Shown one piece after another: positions 42,402 through 51,349 of a stretch of DNA of 64,000 nucleotides; position 1 is the first letter of the stretch, and each line of letters opens with the position of its first letter. The position numbers and the translations under genes are program-made. This stretch comes from SCUD01 sp036824505 (GTDB lineage Bacteria; Pseudomonadota; Gammaproteobacteria; Steroidobacterales; Steroidobacteraceae), in NCBI GenBank assembly GCA_036824505.1, contig DAITAA010000006.1, positions 71,200-135,199 of the forward strand. Reading direction: 5' to 3'. The notes beneath the pieces are model-generated. The model saw nothing but the letters and a program-made list of their open reading frames with translations. It ran no database searches and had not been told where the DNA came from.

Positions 42402-43526
42402 TTAACGGCGCCGCGCTGGCCGCGGCTGCTGTTGCGTAATGCAGTGGATATTGCCGCCGCCCAACAGGATTTCACGCGAGGGCAGGCCAATGACCTTGCG
42501 GCCGGGGAACAGCCGCGAGATCTGCGTTTTTGCGCGCCGGTCCGTGCGCGCATCGAGCAACGGCATCACGATGTGGCGATTCGCGATGTAGAAATTCACG
42601 TAAGACCCTGCGAGCCGGTCGCCGCCGCGGCGTTGGCGGCTGCCGGGCACCTGCTCGATGCCGGCGGCTTCCCCGTCCGTCATGAACAAAGGACCGGGTT
42701 GCTCAATCTTATGGACTTTCAGTGACTTGCCGCGCGCATCTCGAGCGGTTCGAAGTACTTCATAGGCCTCGTGAGAGATGTCGTACTGCGGATCATCGGG
42801 ATCATCGCACCAGGTCAAGGCCACTTCGCCCGGCCGCACGAAGCAGCACAGATTGTCCACGTGGCCGTCGGTCTCGTCCTTGTAGACGCCGCGCCGCAGC
42901 CAGATGATCTGCTCGACCGCAAGATAGCGCTGCAAGAGCGTCTCGATCTGCCCGCGCCGCAGATCGGGATTCCGGTTCGGGTTGAGCAGGCATTCCTCGG
43001 TGGTCAGCAGCGTCCCGCGGCCATCCACGTGAATGGCGCCGCCTTCCAGTACAAATGGTGCACGGTAGCGTTGGCAGCGCTCGATCTCGAGAACCTTCGC
43101 TGCAACCTGTGCGTCCAGATCCCATGGACAATAGAGACCGCCGGATCGTCCGCCCCAGGCATTGAAGATCCAGTGCACGCCGCGCACCCGACCACGCTGG
43201 TCCACGACGAATGTCGGCCCCACATCGCGCATCCAGGCATCGTCCGATGACATCTCGACCACGCGGACGGTCGCCGGCAGCGCGGCGCGCGCCTTCTGGA
43301 ACTGCTGCTCCGAAGCGCACATCGTCACAGGCTCGCTTCGCGCGATAGCCGCGGCTACCGCCGCATAGGCCTGCTGCGCGGGCACTGCGCCAGCGCGCCA
43401 GTTGTCGTGACGCTCGGGCCACAGCATCCAGGCGCCCGAATGCGGCTCGAACTCCGCCGGCATCCGGAATCCATCCTGGGCTGGCGCGCGATTGACTATC
43501 GGTGCCGTGATCTTCCGCTGCTGCAT
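42402..43526 (-). CDS. aguA: Agmatine deiminase
   Basis: 374 residues, usual length. Hydrolyses agmatine to N-carbamoylputrescine. DGFRMPAEFEPHSGAWMLWP and MSSDDAWMRDVGPTFVVD are the substrate region; the catalytic Cys362 is in LLGGGNIHCITQQ. The partner N-carbamoylputrescine amidase (aguB) is not in this window. ATG 43526 chosen; a start at MPAEFE is also possible. It shares the terminator with the YdcZ-like gene. Confidence 0.92.
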   Translation of the reverse strand: MQQRKITAPIVNRAPAQDGFRMPAEFEPHSGAWMLWPERHDNWRAGAVPAQQAYAAVAAAIARSEPVTMCASEQQFQKARAALPATVRVVEMSSDDAWMRDVGPTFVVDQRGRVRGVHWIFNAWGGRSGGLYCPWDLDAQVAAKVLEIERCQRYRAPFVLEGGAIHVDGRGTLLTTEECLLNPNRNPDLRRGQIETLLQRYLAVEQIIWLRRGVYKDETDGHVDNLCCFVRPGEVALTWCDDPDDPQYDISHEAYEVLRTARDARGKSLKVHKIEQPGPLFMTDGEAAGIEQVPGSRQRRGGDRLAGSYVNFYIANRHIVMPLLDARTDRRAKTQISRLFPGRKVIGLPSREILLGGGNIHCITQQQPRPARRR

Positions 43527-43555
43527 GGCGCGATTCTACGTGATGCCGTGGTATT

Positions 43556-46500
43556 TCAGTTTCCCGGCCGCCGAATGGCGATTTCCTTGATGGCCGCGTA
43601 GATCGCCGGAATCACGATCAGCGTGAGAATCGTCGAGGAAATCATCCCGCCCACCATCGGCGCCGCGATGCGGCGCATCACTTCCGAGCCGGTGCCAGTG
43701 CTCCACATCATTGGCAGCAAACCACCCATGATCGCCATGACGGTCATCATTTTGGGCCTAACCCGGTTCACGGCGCCTTCCATGACGGCCGCACGGAATT
43801 CCGGCACGGTCGCCTTCTTCCCTGCCGCCGCGCACTTCGCCTTGGTCGCCTCCCAGGCGTTGTCGATATAGATCAGCATCACGACACCGGTCTGGGCTGC
43901 CACTCCGGCAAGCGCAATGAAGCCAATCACCACCGCGACGCTGATGTTGTAGCCGAGCAAATACATCAGCCAGACGCCGCCCACCAGCGAGAATGGCACC
44001 GAAAGCATGACAATGAGGCTCTCGGTGAGCCGCCCGAAGTTGAGGTACAACAACACAAAGATGATTGCGATGGCGAGCGGCACGACGATCTTGAGCTTCG
44101 CCTTCGCGCGTTCCATGTACTCGAATTGCCCGCTCCAGGTGACGTAGTAGCCCGGCGGAAACGTGACGTTGTCGCGCACGGCCTTCTGCGCGTCAGCGAC
44201 GTAGCCACCGATATCACGGTTGCGGATATCCACGTAGACGTACGCCGCAAGTAGCGCATTTTCCGTGCGGATGTTCGGCGGGCCCTTGATCAGCCGTACT
44301 TTCGCCAGCTGCCCGAGTGGCAGCATTGCGCCGCTCAGGGTTGGCGTTGCAGCACCCATTGCGACCGGTGGATCCGTGCCCATCACGGGTACCAGGACCT
44401 GCGAGGCGATTGCCTGCGGATCGCTACGGAAGTCGCGCGGGTAGCGCACGATGACGCCGTAGCGCTCCAGGCCCTCGACGGTGGTGGTGACCATGTCGCC
44501 ACCCAGTGCCGTGGCAATCACGTCCTGCAGGTCACCCACAGCGAGGCCGTAACGGGCAAGCGCCATCCGGTCGGGCTCGATATCGATGTAATAGCCGCCG
44601 GTCAATCGTTCCGCATACGCGCTGGTTGTGCCCGGAACCTTCTTCACCACCGACTCGACCTCCTTCGCGACACGCTCGATCTCCGCCACGTCCTTTCCAA
44701 AGACCTTTATGCCGATCGGCGTCCGGATTCCCGTGGCCAGCATGTCGATGCGCGCCCTGATCGGCATGGTCCATGCGTTGGCGATGCCGGGAAACTGCAG
44801 CGCAGCGTCGAGTTCCGCGATCAGCTTGTCCGTCGTGATGCCCGGGCGCCATTCGCTTTCTGGTTTCAGGTTGATCACGGTCTCGAACATCTCGGGGGGT
44901 GCCGGATCGGTTGCCGTATTGGCACGCCCGGCCTTGCCGAAGACGGATTCGACCTCCGGGAAGCCCTTGATGATCTTGTCCTGTGCCTGCAGGATCTCCG
45001 CCGCCTTGGTCATCGACAGTGACGGCAGCGTTGTCGGCATGTAGAGCAGCGTTCCCTCGTTCAGCACCGGCATGAATTCGGTGCCGATCTTCAACGCCGG
45101 ATAAACCGTGATCCCAAGCACGACCATGGCGGCCAGGATCGTCAGTTTTCGCCAGCGGAGCGCAGCGTCGATGATCGGCTGGTAGACCCGGATCAGAAAG
45201 CGCGACAGCGGGCTGCTGCTCTCCGGCGGAATGCGCCCGCGGATGAACAGCAGCATCAGCACCGGCACCAGGGTGATCGACAATAGCGCCGCTCCTGCCA
45301 TGGCGAAGGTCTTGGTGTAGGCAAGCGGACTGAACAAACGCCCTTCCTGCGCCTCCAGCGTGAATACCGGCATGAACGAAACGGTGATGATGATCAGGCT
45401 GAAGAACAGCGCCGGACCCACTTCCTTGCATGCATCGACGATCGCGTCGAGACGCGGCGCATCGGGCGCCAGGCGTTCGAGGCGCTTGTGCGCGTTCTCG
45501 ATCATGACGATCGCCGCGTCAATCATGGCGCCGATCGCGACGGCGATGCCCCCCAGGCTCATGATGTTCGAATTGATTCCCATCCTGTGCATCACGGTGA
45601 AGGCAATGAGCACGCCGATCGGCAGCATGATGATCGCAACGAGCGCGCTTCTGACGTGCGAAAGGAACACGAAGCAAACCAGGGCGACGATGAGGCTCTC
45701 CTCGAAAAGCGTCCAGGTGAGTGTGTCGATCGCGCGTTGGATCAGCTCAGATCGGTCGTACACCGCCCTGATCGAGACGCCCTCCGGCAGCGCAGCCGAG
45801 ATCTCGGCGATCTTGGCCTTCAGGTTGCGGATTACGTCGAGCGCGTTCTGGCCGTAACGCGCCACGGCAATTCCGCCCACGACTTCGCCTTCGCCGTCGA
45901 GCTCAGTGATGCCGCGCCGCTCCTCCGGCACGAGTTCCACGCGCGCCACGTCGCGGATCAGTACAGGCGTGCCGCCCTCCGCCTTGACAACGAGCAGTTC
46001 GATATCGGCGACGCCTCGCAAGTAGCCGCGGCCGCGAACCACATATTCGGTCTCGGCCATCTCGACGACGCGGCCGCCGACGTCGCGGTTGCTGTCCCGG
46101 ATTACCTGTATCACCTTCATCAGTGGCACGCCGTAGGCCTGCAGCAATCGCGGGTTGACCGTCACCTGGTACTGCCGCACGAACCCGCCGACGCTGGCGA
46201 TCTCCGATACCCCCTGCGCCTTGGTGAGCTGATAGCGGATGAACCAGTCCTGGATCGATCGCAATTCCTCCAGTGTGCGGTTCTTCGCCAGCACCGCATA
46301 CTGGAATACCCAGCCCACGCCGGTTGCATCCGGTCCAAGCGAGGCCGTTATGCCGCGCGGCAGTCGCCCGGATACGTAGTTGAGGTACTCGAGGACCCGT
46401 GAGCGGGCCCAATAGATGTCGGTGCCATCCTCGAAGATGACGTACACGAATGAGGCGCCGAACACCGAGAGTCCACGAACGACCTTGGATTTCGGCACCG

Positions 46501-46723
46501 CAAGCATCGCGGTCGTGAGCGGATAAGTGACCTGATCCTCGATCACCTGCGGCGCCTGGCCGGGATACTCCGTGTAGACGATGACCTGGACGTCCGAAAG
46601 GTCCGGGATCGCGTCGACTGGCGTCGTTGATACCGAGTAGACGCCCATCACAGCGACGAAGAACGTTGCAAGCAGGACGATCGGGACATTCCGTGCCGAC
46701 CATTCGATGATCCGGTTCAGCAT
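43556..46723 (-). CDS. cusA: Heavy-metal efflux RND pump, Cu/Ag type
   Basis: 1,055 residues from ATG 46723. Twelve membrane segments in two halves, with large periplasmic loops. Signature phrases of CusA/SilA: GTEFMPVLNEGTLLYMPT, FPEVESVFGKAGRANTATDP and APPEMFETVINLKPESEW; the Met in the last is in the position of a copper-relay Met of CusA. Proton-driven export of Cu(I)/Ag(I) through the periplasm. Last gene of the operon; one base separates it from cusB. Confidence 0.92.
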   Translation of the reverse strand: MLNRIIEWSARNVPIVLLATFFVAVMGVYSVSTTPVDAIPDLSDVQVIVYTEYPGQAPQVIEDQVTYPLTTAMLAVPKSKVVRGLSVFGASFVYVIFEDGTDIYWARSRVLEYLNYVSGRLPRGITASLGPDATGVGWVFQYAVLAKNRTLEELRSIQDWFIRYQLTKAQGVSEIASVGGFVRQYQVTVNPRLLQAYGVPLMKVIQVIRDSNRDVGGRVVEMAETEYVVRGRGYLRGVADIELLVVKAEGGTPVLIRDVARVELVPEERRGITELDGEGEVVGGIAVARYGQNALDVIRNLKAKIAEISAALPEGVSIRAVYDRSELIQRAIDTLTWTLFEESLIVALVCFVFLSHVRSALVAIIMLPIGVLIAFTVMHRMGINSNIMSLGGIAVAIGAMIDAAIVMIENAHKRLERLAPDAPRLDAIVDACKEVGPALFFSLIIITVSFMPVFTLEAQEGRLFSPLAYTKTFAMAGAALLSITLVPVLMLLFIRGRIPPESSSPLSRFLIRVYQPIIDAALRWRKLTILAAMVVLGITVYPALKIGTEFMPVLNEGTLLYMPTTLPSLSMTKAAEILQAQDKIIKGFPEVESVFGKAGRANTATDPAPPEMFETVINLKPESEWRPGITTDKLIAELDAALQFPGIANAWTMPIRARIDMLATGIRTPIGIKVFGKDVAEIERVAKEVESVVKKVPGTTSAYAERLTGGYYIDIEPDRMALARYGLAVGDLQDVIATALGGDMVTTTVEGLERYGVIVRYPRDFRSDPQAIASQVLVPVMGTDPPVAMGAATPTLSGAMLPLGQLAKVRLIKGPPNIRTENALLAAYVYVDIRNRDIGGYVADAQKAVRDNVTFPPGYYVTWSGQFEYMERAKAKLKIVVPLAIAIIFVLLYLNFGRLTESLIVMLSVPFSLVGGVWLMYLLGYNISVAVVIGFIALAGVAAQTGVVMLIYIDNAWEATKAKCAAAGKKATVPEFRAAVMEGAVNRVRPKMMTVMAIMGGLLPMMWSTGTGSEVMRRIAAPMVGGMISSTILTLIVIPAIYAAIKEIAIRRPGN

Positions 46724-46724
46724 G

Positions 46725-48017
46725 TCAATGCCCTTTGTGCCCGGCGGGGTCATCCTGGCCGCCGAATGCTTCGAGTGCCGCCCTGAGGTTGCTTTCCGCG
46801 TCGATCAGGAAGTTGGCCCGTACCACGACCTGCTCTCCCTCCTGCAGGCCTTCTGCCACCTCGGCGTAACCGTCTGCGCGCATGCCGAGCCTGACCGTGC
46901 GCGGCTCAAACAACCCCTCGCCGCGGCGCACCAGTACGACCTGGCGTGTGCCGCTGTCGAGTACCGCAGATTCCGGAACCGCCAGCACCTCACCGCGAGC
47001 GTCACCGGAAACCAGCTCGACATTGGCGAACATCGCCGGCTTCAGCAAGCCGCCAGGGTTGGCGAGCTCGATGCGTACCTTTGCGGTCCGGGTTCCGGCG
47101 TCGATGGTCGGATAGACAAACATCACTTTGCCGGAGAATGCCGTGCCTGGATAGGCGACGATGCCAAGCCTTGCCTCCTGGCCCGGTTGCACGAGACCGA
47201 TGTCCTGCTCGGAAACATCTGCGAGCAGCCACACGGAGGACAGGTCGGCGATTTCGAACAGCACCTCGCCCGGCATGAAACGCATTCCCTCGATTCCCGG
47301 CTTCCGCAGCACGACGCCACTCGCAGCCGAGCGGTAGACCAGCAGCCTGCTGGGCTTGCCGTCACGCTGCAGCGTTTGCAGTTCCTGATCGGCGATCTCC
47401 CAGTTCCGCAAACGGCCCAGCGCATCGTCGGCCTGGCGCTGCATCACCGCCCGCGCTCCGGCACCGCTGTCTTGCAGTTCCCCGGCGCCGCGCAGCGCGA
47501 TCAGATACTCTTCCTGTGCGGTCACCAGATCCGGGCTGTAAACCTCCATCAACGGCTGCCCGCGTACGACCGACTGCCCGGTTGTATTCACGTAGAGCTT
47601 CTCGATCCAGCCCTCGAAGCGTGGCGCCACCTGGTATAGCAGCCGCTCATTCGCCTGAATCGTGCCGACCGCATGGATGGTGCGTGTCAGTTCTCGTGGA
47701 AGCGCCGGCTCGCTTCGCACGCCGAGCAGCTGGACCTTGTCAAGACTGATCTTCACCATGCCGCGGGCCATGTCCGGTTCCGGCCCGCCGTCTTCGTAGA
47801 CCGGGACATAGTCCATTCCCATGGAATCCTTCTTCGGCACCGGCGACGTGTCGGGAAGCCCCATCGGATTGCGGTAATAGAGAACCTTGCGCTCCTTCTT
47901 TACAGGCTGCGCCGCCTCCTGCGGCGCCTGCATCGCGCTATGCGCTCCCATCCAGTAACCCACAGCAGCCACCACGCCAGTGAAGGCGACGATTCCGACC
48001 CATGCCATGCGATTCAT
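46725..48017 (-). CDS. cusB: Cu/Ag efflux membrane-fusion protein
   Basis: 430 residues from ATG 48017, with a single N-terminal membrane segment. Residues about 45-73 form a heavy-metal-binding motif (YYRNPMGLPDTSPVPKKDSM, then GMDYVPVY) seen in Cu/Ag MFPs; the rest has lipoyl, alpha-hairpin and beta-barrel parts (VAPRFEGWIEKLYVNTTGQS, VFVYPTIDAGTRTAKVRIEL-like VMFVYPTIDAGTRT). Joins CusA to the outer-membrane channel and presents metal. C-terminal HKGH may also bind metal. Confidence 0.92.
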   Translation of the reverse strand: MNRMAWVGIVAFTGVVAAVGYWMGAHSAMQAPQEAAQPVKKERKVLYYRNPMGLPDTSPVPKKDSMGMDYVPVYEDGGPEPDMARGMVKISLDKVQLLGVRSEPALPRELTRTIHAVGTIQANERLLYQVAPRFEGWIEKLYVNTTGQSVVRGQPLMEVYSPDLVTAQEEYLIALRGAGELQDSGAGARAVMQRQADDALGRLRNWEIADQELQTLQRDGKPSRLLVYRSAASGVVLRKPGIEGMRFMPGEVLFEIADLSSVWLLADVSEQDIGLVQPGQEARLGIVAYPGTAFSGKVMFVYPTIDAGTRTAKVRIELANPGGLLKPAMFANVELVSGDARGEVLAVPESAVLDSGTRQVVLVRRGEGLFEPRTVRLGMRADGYAEVAEGLQEGEQVVVRANFLIDAESNLRAALEAFGGQDDPAGHKGH

Positions 48018-48054
48018 GATTCCACCCGTCCTAATGTCGTTCCGATTGGCCGAT

Positions 48055-49350
48055 TCAAGGCAGCGCCTTCCCGGTGAGCAGCTCGATCTGTGCCAGCGCG
48101 ATGTTGTAGTTCGAGAGCGCCGTTGCATGGCTGATTTCGTATTCGAGCACCGTCATCTGGCTGTCCAGCAGCGTCAGGAAATCGGCGCGATTCACGCGAT
48201 AGGCGGAAAGTGAAGATTCCACGGCAAGCCTGGCCTGCGGCAGGATTCCAGTTTCGTAAAGGCGTGCTGATTTCAGGTTTTGTTCAGCGCTGGCTACCTG
48301 CTGGCGAAGTTGTGCGGAAATCTCATTCAGTTGCGCCCAGTACATGTCCGTAGCCTGATTGCGCATTGCGATCGCTTCCGCGACGGCCGGGTCGCGCTTC
48401 CTGCCCCTCCAGACTGGCAGATTGACAGCGACCGTCAGGCTCACCATGTCGTCGCGGGGCTGGTTATCGAGCGTATCCTCGCGCTGGCCATAGGAGAGCT
48501 TTACGTCAAAATCCGGGTAATAGTCCCTGCGCGCAAGGTCGAGCGTCTTGCCGCTGCGATCAATCAGGCTTTGAAGTCCCAGAAGCTGCGGGCGCTCTTT
48601 CAGCGCTGTCTCGCGCAATGACTCGAAGTGCAACGCGGTCTCCGGCAGCCGTAGCGCCGCCGGCGCCGGCAGAATTGCGTCCGACCTGCGGCCGAGATTG
48701 CGGATCAGCTCTGCTTCGATCGCCTGTCGTTCGCTCGCAAGCCGGATCAGTTCGTCCTCCATTCTCGTGAGCTGGGTCTGTGCCTTCAGCACATCGGCCT
48801 GTGTCCCCTGCCCGACCGAATAACGCGATTCCGAGATCTTCAGGAACTGCTCGAGGACCCGCCTGTTCTCCTGCACCAGCCGCGTCGATTCGACGACGAG
48901 CGCGAGTTCGAAATACGCCGCCTTGACATCCCGCGCGACCCGGTTGACGGTTTCCTCGTAGGCGTAGGAAACGGCTTCTGCGTCCTTCACGGCGACTTCC
49001 TGGCGCAGGCCGCGCTTGCCCGGATACGGAAACCTCTGCGACAAGCCGAGCATCTTCATCGTCATGTCTTCGCGCCTGAAGGCCTGCGATGCCAGTGGGG
49101 CGTTGATGACTCCGGCCTCGAGCATCGGGTCTTCGAGCGCACCCGCAGGCAGGACGCGCTGCTTTGCAGCTTCAAGTTCATTGCCGGCCGCCAGGATCTC
49201 CGGGTTGTTGCGCGCCGCCTCCGCAAGAAGTTCCTGAAGTTGCGGATCCGGTTCATCCGCGGCTGCCGTGCAAATTCCCGCCCATGCCGCGGCAAGCAGC
49301 AGTGGCACGAATACCGGGCCTGCAAATAGTCCGCAAAATAGTTTCTTCAT
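48055..49350 (-). CDS. cusC: Outer-membrane efflux channel, TolC family
   Basis: 431 residues from ATG 49350 (MKKLFCGLFAGPVF, signal peptide to TAAA); the frame is open to 49398. Long coiled-coil helices (ARDVKAAYFELALVVESTRL, QTQLTRMEDELIRLASERQA) repeated twice, the OEP/TolC pattern, and GLSQRFPYPGKRGLRQEVAV. It forms the outer-membrane duct for the adjacent CusAB pump. Assignment to the cus set rests on operon position. Confidence 0.88.
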   Translation of the reverse strand: MKKLFCGLFAGPVFVPLLLAAAWAGICTAAADEPDPQLQELLAEAARNNPEILAAGNELEAAKQRVLPAGALEDPMLEAGVINAPLASQAFRREDMTMKMLGLSQRFPYPGKRGLRQEVAVKDAEAVSYAYEETVNRVARDVKAAYFELALVVESTRLVQENRRVLEQFLKISESRYSVGQGTQADVLKAQTQLTRMEDELIRLASERQAIEAELIRNLGRRSDAILPAPAALRLPETALHFESLRETALKERPQLLGLQSLIDRSGKTLDLARRDYYPDFDVKLSYGQREDTLDNQPRDDMVSLTVAVNLPVWRGRKRDPAVAEAIAMRNQATDMYWAQLNEISAQLRQQVASAEQNLKSARLYETGILPQARLAVESSLSAYRVNRADFLTLLDSQMTVLEYEISHATALSNYNIALAQIELLTGKALP

Positions 49351-49445
49351 TGCCGTGCGCTCCAGGCGGTAGGCCTGAGTTTCAAATGACAAAGACATGC
49401 CGAATCCTGCGTAAACGCCGAAAAAAGTCCGGACGGCAGGAACGG

Positions 49446-49871
49446 CTATTTCAGGTAGGTGCAGTAACGCTGCTGGATGGAAGCGCGAGCGACGGGCGTC
49501 GGTCGGATCCTGGCCTCACGCGAAGGACTGATGCCAGGTGAGACTGGGTCGAAATCCGGAAATGAGGGAGGTGGCGCGGCCTGCGGCTGCAAATCGTCAA
49601 CCTGGCTGCGCATCATGATCGCCTGCCCCTGTGTCAGGCAGTCGCCCGCAATGACCGTCGCGCATGGCGCGTCAGAACCGGAAGTCGCATCCGGACAATG
49701 ACCGCAACTCCCGGCCGGCATCGAGCCGTGATGTGACGAGCCAATGTGCCCTGTGTGCATTGACGCCTGACAGGGCGTGGCCGCCAATCCGAACCACGCG
49801 ACCGCAATGAGCGCGGCAACCAGGCGCGGAGCCCGCAGAGGTTGGCGACGAAGATTTGCCAACAAACTCAT
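49446..49871 (-). CDS. Met/His/Cys-rich exported protein heading the cus operon
   Basis: 141 residues from ATG 49871; longer frames overlap icd's upstream region and lack an export signal. VAALIAVAWFGLAATPCQAS is a signal peptide; the mature N-terminus MHTGHIGSSHHGSM, then CGHC, and later Cys and Met residues (CATVIAGDC, QAIMMRS), could bind Cu(I). The tail is Pro-rich. It resembles CopL/DUF2946-type small proteins that accompany copper efflux genes, but I cannot name the family. A metal chaperone or sensor is likely. Confidence 0.6.
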   Translation of the reverse strand: MSLLANLRRQPLRAPRLVAALIAVAWFGLAATPCQASMHTGHIGSSHHGSMPAGSCGHCPDATSGSDAPCATVIAGDCLTQGQAIMMRSQVDDLQPQAAPPPSFPDFDPVSPGISPSREARIRPTPVARASIQQRYCTYLK

Positions 49872-49881
49872 GGTACGGCAG

Positions 49882-49910
49882 ACAGTACGCTGGACCCTGT
49901 GGACCGTCAA
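49882..49910 (-). promoter_or_regulatory. Candidate cus operon promoter
   Basis: Minus strand TTGACG (49910-49905), spacer 17, TACTGT (49887-49882). Within the spacer is a direct repeat of GGTCCA separated by three bases. The predicted start would be only a few bases before the ATG at 49871. Weak evidence. Confidence 0.3.
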
Positions 49911-50013
49911 TGACATGCCCTCGGGATTGCCGCCCGCATCACGATCGGGCGCAACCCGGGGCGGCCCGGGCCCTGTGCTAAAATTGCCGCCACATCGAGG
50001 AATTCCCAAGCAC

Positions 50014-51315
50014 ATGAACGCAGTCACCATCGCGCCGCCTGCTGGCGGCGAAAAAATCCGTGTTTCCGCGGGCAAGCTCCAGGTTCCCGACCGGCCGATC
50101 ATCCCGTTCATCGAAGGCGACGGCACCGGCCCGGATATCTGGCGGGCCAGCGTGCGCGTGCTCGACGCCGCTGTTGCCAGGGCCTACGGCGGCCGCCGCC
50201 GCATTTTCTGGATGGAGGTCTATGCCGGCGAAAAAGCCAATCGGCTGATGAATACCTGGCTTCCCGACGAGACCGTCGCGGCCTGCCGCGAATATCTCGT
50301 GTCGATCAAGGGACCGCTGACCACGCCGATCGGCGGCGGAATCCGCTCGTTGAACGTTGCGCTTCGCCAGATGCTCGACCTCTACGTCTGCCTGCGCCCG
50401 GTGCGCTGGTTCGTCGGAGTTCCATCACCCGTGCGCTCACCCGAGAAGGTCGACATGGTGATCTTCCGCGAGAATACCGAGGATATCTATGCCGGCATCG
50501 AGTTCGAGGCCGGCACCGACGAGAACCGGAAATTCCTCGGATTGCTGAAGGAGAATTTCCCGAAACTGTACGGCAAGATCCGCTTCCCTGAGAGTTCAGG
50601 CATCGGCATCAAGCCGGTCTCGCGCGAGGGCACCGAGCGCCTGGTACGTGCCGCCATCGAATACGCGATCGTCAATCGCCGCAAGAGCGTGACCTTCGTG
50701 CACAAGGGCAACATCATGAAGTTCACGGAAGGCGCGTTCCGGAACTGGGGTTATGCCCTCGCCGAGCGCGAATTCGGGAACCAGACCTACACCTGGGACC
50801 AATGGGAGCGAACGCGCGCCGCCAAGGGCGATGCAGCGGCGGGTGAAGAACAGAAGAAGGCCCTCGCCGCGGGCCGCGTGCTGATCAAGGATGCAATCGC
50901 CGACATCACGCTGCAGCAGGTCCTGACGCGACCAGAGGAGTTCGATGTCATCGCGACGATGAACCTCAATGGCGATTACCTGTCTGACGCACTCGCGGCG
51001 CAGGTCGGCGGCATTGGCATCGCGCCCGGCGGCAATATCAATTATTTGACCGGCCACGCGGTATTCGAGGCCACTCATGGCACGGCGCCGAAATACGCAA
51101 ATCTCGACAAGGTCAACCCGAGTTCGGTCATCCTGTCGGGCGAAATGATGCTGCGTTATATGGGCTGGACCGAGGCTGCTGATCTTGTCATCCGTGCGAT
51201 GGACAAATCGATCGGGGACAAGGTCGTCACCTACGATTTCGCGCGGTTGATGGAAGGCGCCACCGAGGTCAAGTGCAGCGAATTCGGCGACGCGCTGATC
51301 CGCCAGATGGCCTGA
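50014..51315 (+). CDS. icd: NADP-dependent isocitrate dehydrogenase
   Basis: 433 residues from ATG 50014; upstream frame (to 49777) is antisense to the small cus gene. E. coli-type enzyme of the TCA cycle. IIPFIEGDGTGPDIWRASV, RENTEDIYAGIEFEAG and the substrate loop IGGGIRSLNVALRQ, in which S112 is the serine phosphorylated by AceK in E. coli. An extended -10 (TGC-TAAAAT, 49976-49984) lies 30 bases upstream. It is followed by aceK, 34 bases on, suggesting co-expression of enzyme and regulator. Confidence 0.95.
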   Translation: MNAVTIAPPAGGEKIRVSAGKLQVPDRPIIPFIEGDGTGPDIWRASVRVLDAAVARAYGGRRRIFWMEVYAGEKANRLMNTWLPDETVAACREYLVSIKGPLTTPIGGGIRSLNVALRQMLDLYVCLRPVRWFVGVPSPVRSPEKVDMVIFRENTEDIYAGIEFEAGTDENRKFLGLLKENFPKLYGKIRFPESSGIGIKPVSREGTERLVRAAIEYAIVNRRKSVTFVHKGNIMKFTEGAFRNWGYALAEREFGNQTYTWDQWERTRAAKGDAAAGEEQKKALAAGRVLIKDAIADITLQQVLTRPEEFDVIATMNLNGDYLSDALAAQVGGIGIAPGGNINYLTGHAVFEATHGTAPKYANLDKVNPSSVILSGEMMLRYMGWTEAADLVIRAMDKSIGDKVVTYDFARLMEGATEVKCSEFGDALIRQMA

Positions 51316-51349
51316 CGCGCGGGCGTGCCGCGCCGCGCCGCGCCTGGCC

